Position numbers and translations under genes: made by a program. A DNA stretch of 64,000 bases from Anticarsia gemmatalis (taxonomy: Eukaryota > Arthropoda > Insecta > Lepidoptera > Erebidae): the NCBI RefSeq assembly GCF_050436995.1, contig NC_134751.1, positions 3,968,001-4,032,000 on the forward strand. Reading direction: 5' to 3'. Shown here piece after piece: positions 59,601 through 64,000 of this stretch. Within the stretch, counting starts at the first letter, position 1. The number at the start of each line of letters is the position of its first letter. The notes below the pieces were generated by a model, which saw only the letters and a list, made by a program, of their open reading frames with translations, ran no database searches and had not been told where the DNA came from.

Positions 59601-60976
59601 TAATTACGTTATTTATAAGTGGGTTACAATCTAAGCTTTCTTTCTTTTGCTATCTGCTGGTCGCGGTGATGAACTTCACTCATGGTAACGTCGCTATTGC
59701 CTCGCAATCGCAACATAGTACGATATTAATACAGTACCTTGATTCTCTACCACTATCGACTACCGACCACCGGCTAGCTATCGAAATTTTGACATTTAGA
59801 ATGTACTGCCAAAATATTTCCTGCGACGCCCGTCAGAGGCGCTGATCAGATTTTCATACAAAATTTCTCGATGACAGGTCGGTTGTCGGTAGTCGATAGT
59901 AGTAGAGAATCAAGCTACAGTTCTGTTTGTAGGTGCAGCTGACACTGAGGATCTCATCGCTGCAGGTAAACTCTTTCCTTTTTTGTTTTGACGTTGCGGC
60001 TCTAGACACAATACACAACTAGATTTTTATACGAGGCTGTATGAGAGTATGTAATTTCTATGAGAATGTTTATAAGAATAGCCCGGAGTTTGCTGATGTG
60101 TATGGCAAATATAGCAATAAATTTATATACCTACATATCACGCCTGTTATACTCGAAGGTGTATGCTGAAGTTTGTAAAATACACCCACGTTTCGCTATT
60201 AACAGTTTCCCACGCAATAGGTGGCAACCCTATTGCCATACACCAGGCACGCAAAGTGGGCTACTATTGAGAATAACTCAATAGTACTTTTTCTGACCTG
60301 GAAACCGAACCTGGGACCTTGTGGTCAGCAGCCGGAGACACTACAGACCACGCTGCAGTGGCCAGCAATAGATTTACCTCCTATGACAAGACCTACATCG
60401 CCGTCTTATAAATAGACAATATATTTGATTATAAAAAAATATAAGACTCACCTTGCTACTTTTACTATTGTGTTGATTGTAAAACAGCTAAAATTCACCT
60501 TGCTTTATTATTTTAGAACCTTTTTGGGTATCAGAAGAGTTACGGAAATGCAACATCAATGTATGTCATCGAAACTGTATAAGAAAAGGGTACCGCGGTG
60601 GTGGCGTATGCTTAGGCAGCAGATGCCAGTGCAGGATTCCGAGAACCATCAATGGTATAAATTAAAAGATAAAAAATTTAACCCGTTGATGTCCCACTGC
60701 TGGGCAAAGATCTCCTTCCGTAATGAGGGAGGGGTTAGGCCTTGAATCCACCACGTTGGCCAAGTGCGGGTTGGGCACTGCAAGAACTGTTCTAAAGAAT
60801 TCTCAGGCATACAAGATTGCCTCACGATGTTTTCCTTCACTGTAACAACAAGTGATAATAATTATTTAGAATACTACAAATGAATCAAATTTGTCATTAC
60901 AGAATTGATCAACAACGAAAAAAATGACGAGATGCCAGAAGAATCTAATTTAGAAGTAGACGAAGAAGCTAACTAA
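53682..60976 (+). CDS. X-tox: X-tox gene G: secreted protein with six CSab motifs
   Basis: A predicted secreted protein of about 343 residues, spread over 7.3 kb by transposon-filled introns. Exons: 53682-53760 (signal peptide MCHKIIFVVAALCVVNAS), 55150-55302 (or from 55114), 56426-56569, 57548-57685, 58247-58384, 58953-59087, 59933-59965, 60517-60654 and 60903-60976. Motifs are in exons 2, 3, 4, 5, 6 and 8; exon 7 is an 11-codon spacer and exon 9 an acidic tail ending EEAN. Exons 2 to 5 follow one another without separate spacers, each beginning with a short acidic stretch instead. Exons 4 and 5 are near-duplicates, and a dead third copy lies at 58436-58588. Exon 2 has two usable acceptors; the upstream one seems to be supplied by a transposon end. 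The gene is the last of the E-F-G tandem. Confidence 0.78.
53779..54085. repeat. Interspersed repeat in intron 1 of gene G
   Basis: It begins gtgttccatacccaaagggt and ends with a hard-to-place tail near cttcaccggttttttcg. A related but diverged piece is at about 17457-17590 (gggttccgtaccaacgggta). Confidence 0.5.
54280..54610 (-). mobile_element. SINE-like repeat (family 5) in intron 1 of gene G
   Basis: A reverse copy of the 40230-40535 element: ttctgtggatgggtgaccat ... actggaagccgactccaata. Confidence 0.6.
54930..55113 (+). mobile_element. LINE/SINE 3' tail abutting exon 2 of gene G
   Basis: It runs from ctagctgacccagcagacgt to tgacgcgagaattttatattttag. Its last bases coincide with a consensus splice acceptor just upstream of the gene G exon 2 frame. 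Confidence 0.6.
55587..55893 (-). mobile_element. tRNA-derived SINE (family 2) in intron 2 of gene G
   Basis: A reverse copy: taatgtcccactgctgggta ... gggtttgaacctgcgaccac ... ctcgactatcactgcc, with a short internal repeat near 55630-55660. Confidence 0.75.
56580..56785 (-). mobile_element. 'cttcgcttgcgtcacataag' element, reverse
   Basis: A slightly deleted reverse copy from tctatactaatattataatg to gaagttgcgcgagtcagcta. Confidence 0.7.
56905..57145 (+). mobile_element. 'cttcgcttgcgtcacataag' element, forward
   Basis: A forward copy missing part of its first 30 bp (ctagctgacataagatagaa). It is inverted relative to 56580-56785 in the same intron. Confidence 0.7.
57808..57983. mobile_element. 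GC-rich MITE in intron 4 of gene G
   Basis: Inverted ends of about 38 bp: ttaggcctgaaactgcgtta and, reversed from the right, ttaaggcccgaaactgcctt, continuing into agacgtccgcg and ggacgcccgcg. Its interior is CG-rich. There are open frames on both strands but no domain. Confidence 0.65.
58436..58588 (+). pseudogene. Decayed CSab motif exon of gene G
   Basis: It begins after a good acceptor (gtttgtag) with the same start as exons 4 and 5 (DVFELEEL, then RRC) and ends with gaag|gtaata. The middle has a TAA at the place of the second cysteine block, frameshifts, and a second in-frame stop, so it cannot code a motif. It is a third, inactivated copy of the exon 4/5 unit. Confidence 0.75.
58655..58848 (+). 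mobile_element. LINE (RTE-like) 3' tail in intron 5 of gene G
   Basis: It starts ctagctgaccgggcaaacgt and ends gaagaattatatatataaag. It is the forward counterpart of 52870-53052. Confidence 0.65.
59137..59430 (-). mobile_element. tRNA-derived SINE (family 2) in intron 6 of gene G
   Basis: A diverged reverse copy: caatattgtttcactgcttg ... gttgcctcgggttccgagta. Confidence 0.65.
59743..59925. mobile_element. Inverted-repeat element next to gene G exon 7
   Basis: A long imperfect palindrome with a left arm ttctctaccactatcgacta and right arm tagtcgatagtagtagagaa. The body contains gcgctgatcagattttcata. The copy ends only about 15 bp before the acceptor of the 11-codon exon 7. Similar copies lie at 39838-40018 and, more diverged, in introns of genes A, C and E. 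Confidence 0.7.
60165..60365 (-). mobile_element. tRNA-derived SINE (family 4) in intron 7 of gene G
   Basis: A second copy of the element at 10655-10935: aaatacacccacgtttcgct ... gacctggaaaccgaacctgg. Confidence 0.6.
60678..60860 (-). mobile_element. tRNA-derived SINE (family 2), truncated, in intron 8 of gene G
   Basis: A reverse 3' portion: ttgatgtcccactgctgggc ... gatgttttccttcactgt. It starts about 25 bp after the exon 8 donor. Confidence 0.7.
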
Positions 60977-61270
60977 AGTTACGCCTCGTGACATTTAGTC
61001 TTTATGCCTACTTTATGTGATAGAATAAGCCTCCCTCTTAGTACGTCACTTGAATCGGTCCTACGCTTCTTTAATCAATTGCAGCCCGAACATTTACGAT
61101 GTCGTCATATGCAAATACTATATATATCTTTATCACTTTCTCTACGAGATAGGTTATCCGACACTTATCCCTAAATCGTGAAACTTACTGCATGTTAGAA
61201 ATATTTAATCTCTTATTCAATATAAATCTATTATAAACTCTATTATTTTGTAACCAATGCATTTAAAATT

Positions 61271-61276
61271 AATAAA
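61271..61276 (+). terminator. Polyadenylation signal of gene G
   Basis: AATAAA about 295 bp after the stop codon, followed by a T-rich stretch. Confidence 0.55.
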
Positions 61277-61404
61277 CATTTCTTTATACAAAACCTTGTT
61301 TCATTACATGTAAGGATCGGGGTTGTGAGCACAATTCAAAGTTATAATTCTTATACTTAACACAATAACAAAATATTTTACAAGAACTCCATAATACTGA
61401 ACTC

Positions 61405-61705
61405 TGGCAGCGATAGCCGAGTAGTATAAGTACCACCACCCATGCAACTCGTAGTTTCCAACCCGAGGCACACACCAATGACTTTCCGAAGTTATGTGTG
61501 TATTAGAAATAATAATATCACTTGTTCCAACGGTGAAGGAAAACATCGTAATACAACCATACCTGAGAATACTTAAGATTGTTCTTGAAGGTGTGCAAAG
61601 TCCAAAACCTGCAATTAGTCAACGTGGTGGACTCAAGGCCTAATCCCTCTCTCATTCCGGGGGCAGACCCTTACCGAGCAGTGGGATATTAATGGGTTAA
61701 ATATT
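61405..61705 (+). mobile_element. tRNA-derived SINE (family 2)
   Basis: A forward full-length copy: ggcagcgatagccgagtagt ... gtagtttccaacccgaggca ... ccgagcagtgggatattaat. Confidence 0.75.
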
Positions 61706-62029
61706 AAACTCTATCAAAACCATTCAATAGAGAACATGAGACCTCTAATTTCATGAGAGCAATAATCGATGATTAGATTCTGAAGTCTTATTTATGCTTC
61801 GGCTGTATATAATGTCAATTATCGGCGGACACACCTAACACTATTGGCACTACAATATGAACAGTAATATTGACTAAATGTCGCCTCCACACACTGACAC
61901 TATCATTTTCTATTTACAACCTATAAAGACTTTCAGTTCTAGGCACTTGTTATTGCAAAGTGTTCCTGCCTGCACCCCTTGTGTAATCTCACAACATTTG
62001 ATTAAATGCAACAATGATTTATAAAAATA

Positions 62030-62240
62030 CTAGCTTTTACCCGCGACTTCGCCCGCTACCTCAATTTTCCCATGGGAATGCGTCATTTTCCCGGGAAAAA
62101 AAGTAGCATATGTCCTTTCTCCGGTATCATAATATCTCCATACCAAATTTCATGCAAGTTGGTTCAGTAGTTTAGGCGTGATTGAGTAACAGACAGACAG
62201 ACAGACTGAGTTACTTTTGCGTTTATAATATTAGTATGGA
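62030..62240 (+). mobile_element. Interspersed element ending in (CAGA)n
   Basis: ctagcttttacccgcgactt ... gtagcatatgtcctttctc ... (CAGA)3 ... taatattagtatggatt. Same family as 45740-46435. Confidence 0.75.
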
Positions 62241-62467
62241 TTATGGCAGACCTTTTTGTAAAATATTGTAATTTCGTTTATCGAAAAGTAATAAATAAAT
62301 TTGTATTTTAATAGCATTATGAATGGTTAAAAGTAAAAAAAAATACTCGGTAAAAATGTATTGAATAATAAATTAAAATTTTTGGTCAACTCACACACTG
62401 TCATCTGATTCCAAACTAAGCAGAGCTTGTACTATGGTAAACAGACATTAATAATAATAGTGTGACG

Positions 62468-62970
62468 GTAGACAAAAAGAAACATGCCATCAAAAACATT
62501 CTGTAAAAACCTCAAGTCTCGCCGTAAAAAGTTGTGAGATCGATATAATACCAAGTCGATTAATCTATTTAGTCTCTACTTAAAGGACCTTCTGTCTTAA
62601 GTTATTACGTATGTTATTATCATGCCAATTTAAAAAAAATACCTTTAAAACAAATAGACCGACCTGGCCATCGCATGATTTAATTATTAGTATGTATCAC
62701 ACTACACAGCACGACGAGAAGTTAATGCTCCTGAAATGTTAATGGCGAATTTGTGTTTTCTTGCGATGACCAAGTCGATCTAATTGTTTTAAAGGTATTT
62801 TTTTTAAATTGGCATGATAATAACATACGTAATAACTTAAGACAGAAGGTCCTTTAAGTAGAGACTAAATAGATTAATCGACTTGGTATTATATCGATCT
62901 CACAACTTTTTACGGCGAGACTTGAGGTTTTTACAGAATGTTTTTGATGGCATCTCACTTCTTTTTGTAG
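62468..62970. mobile_element. Long terminal-inverted-repeat element, non-autonomous
   Basis: Two arms of about 185 bp (62468-62652 and 62786-62970) are almost perfect reverse complements, from gtagacaaaaaga/tctttttgtag at the tips to the acctttaaaac/gttttaaaggt block next to a 133 bp unique centre. The centre has no coding potential. The foldback form indicates a DNA transposon derivative of unknown superfamily. Confidence 0.8.
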
Positions 62971-63797
62971 AGCGAACATAAGTCCAATTTGTATGGAAAG
63001 ACGTTTTTTTTTCATAATTCAACATATTTTCCTATGGGAATGTTGTTCAGTTTCATGGGCTAAACACCCTTACCCACCCCCTCCCGTTATGCCTCATATA
63101 GTAGGTACCTATTTACACCTATTTATTTTATTTTCTACTGTAATAATAATTCATTAACTGCAAATGTAACCTTGTAATCTTATACATTTATATGGGATTA
63201 CAAAGTTATTGTTGCAGTTGGTGTATTTAGAAAACTGGACCGAAATTAGAAAATATAAAATTTTTCCCATGATTAAGACACTAAACCCTATTTGTATTCT
63301 AAATTTTAAGCTTCTAAGTCTGCTAGAAGTACCTTAGACTTTTGATGATCGGTGAGTCAGTGAGTCAGTGAATCAGTGAGTGACAAAATTCAAAATTTTA
63401 ACAAGTTGTCATTCCTAAACTACTGGTTCAAATTGACTGAAATTTTAAATATACCGTGTTTATACAATGACTAATTAGTTGCTGAAAATCCAGGCTTCTT
63501 GTTTTATCCACAACGAAATTATAGGGGTGTCAAAAATAGCCCGAATTGCTTCGAGAAAAGGATGTTACGGCCGCGCCGCTTTTTTTTTGCTCGACTTGCG
63601 GGGGCACTTCCGTGCCCCCAGATAATAAGTACATTTTTATTTGTTTTTTTGTACGGTTTTGACCTAGAATAAGGCTCTAAATATTGGATACATATCACGG
63701 CTATATAGTATGAAAATTGGATAAGTTGGTATATAAATATGGACCTAATATAATCTTCAAAGAAATGTTAATAAATACACAATAATAATTACAAACG
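62971..63797. repeat. Repeat-like stretch with GTGAGTCA units and a C/G hairpin
   Basis: At 63352-63385 (GTGAGTCA)n-type units occur, as in LINE or Penelope tails. A perfect 8 bp hairpin, gggggcac-ttcc-gtgccccc, is at 63600-63619, followed by a moderately repetitive-looking tail. No gene was seen. Confidence 0.45.
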
Positions 63798-64000
63798 TTT
63801 ATTATCAAGTTGCAGATAACGAGAGATAACATACTCGGCACATCTTTGTGTGAACAATTGCGATGGAACTCGTACTGATAACAGAACTTTCTTTGTAACT
63901 CTTAGTAATAAATTGTTGCTTCATATTGTTCTCTTGTTCTACGAGACACTTGAATTGTTTGTCTTCAGAAGTTGCGATTTGAAGCTCCAGTCATCTTTAT
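63798..64000 (-). other. Possible 3' end of a minus-strand gene
   Basis: On the minus strand a frame of about 61 codons stays open from near 63990 to a TGA at 63807-63805. AATAAA follows almost at once (63803-63798). There is no start codon context or known domain, and upstream stops lie just inside the window edge. A terminal exon or 3' UTR of a gene outside the window is possible; chance is equally possible. Confidence 0.2.

Overview
This window comes from an insect, almost certainly a lepidopteran and probably a noctuoid moth. The evidence is many small phase-1 exons, AT-rich introns, a dense load of tRNA-derived SINEs, MITEs and LINE 3' ends, and above all a gene family I recognise as X-tox (the Spod-11-tox type), which is known only from Lepidoptera. 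X-tox proteins are secreted, immune-related and carry several tandem defensin-like CS-alpha-beta (CSab) motifs. I cannot name the species. Family assignment rests on the cysteine pattern (C-x4-C-x3-C-x8/9/10-C-x4-C-x-C), the signal peptide and the one-motif-per-exon layout; no search was run.

Layout. 1-16.9 kb: no intact gene found; SINEs, MITEs and simple repeats, plus one orphan coding-like exon near 12.4 kb. 16.9-61.3 kb: seven X-tox-like genes, here called A to G. A (+, 5 CSab motifs), B (-, 5), C (+, 3), D (-, 6), E (+, 4), F (+, 2) and G (+, 6, plus one dead motif exon) give 31 motifs. A and B are convergent, B and C divergent, C and D convergent, D and E divergent, and E, F and G are in tandem. 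61.3-64 kb: repeats, a roughly 0.5 kb long inverted repeat, and perhaps the 3' end of another minus-strand gene at the right edge.

Gene architecture. Every gene opens with a near-identical 73-79 bp exon coding an ER signal peptide. Cationic CSab exons then alternate with short acidic spacer exons. Practically all introns are phase 1, so exons can be duplicated, lost or skipped without changing the frame. Each gene has its own TATA box, stop codon and AATAAA signal. In six of the seven genes (not A) a kappaB-like element lies 15-18 bp upstream of the TATA box, which fits co-induction by Rel/NF-kB immune signalling. GATA motifs lie further upstream in several genes.

The cluster is being actively remodelled. 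There are near-identical duplicated exons (F exons 3 and 5; A exons 2, 5 and 6; G exons 4 and 5), near-identical inverted gene tails (C and D), homogenised promoters (B, C, D), a decayed motif exon (G), a frame lesion in a spacer (F), a gained stop codon (A), fused exons (B), fossil splice acceptors in 3' UTRs (C, D) and transposons inserted right beside exons (G). All exon boundaries are my own splice-site readings without transcript evidence.
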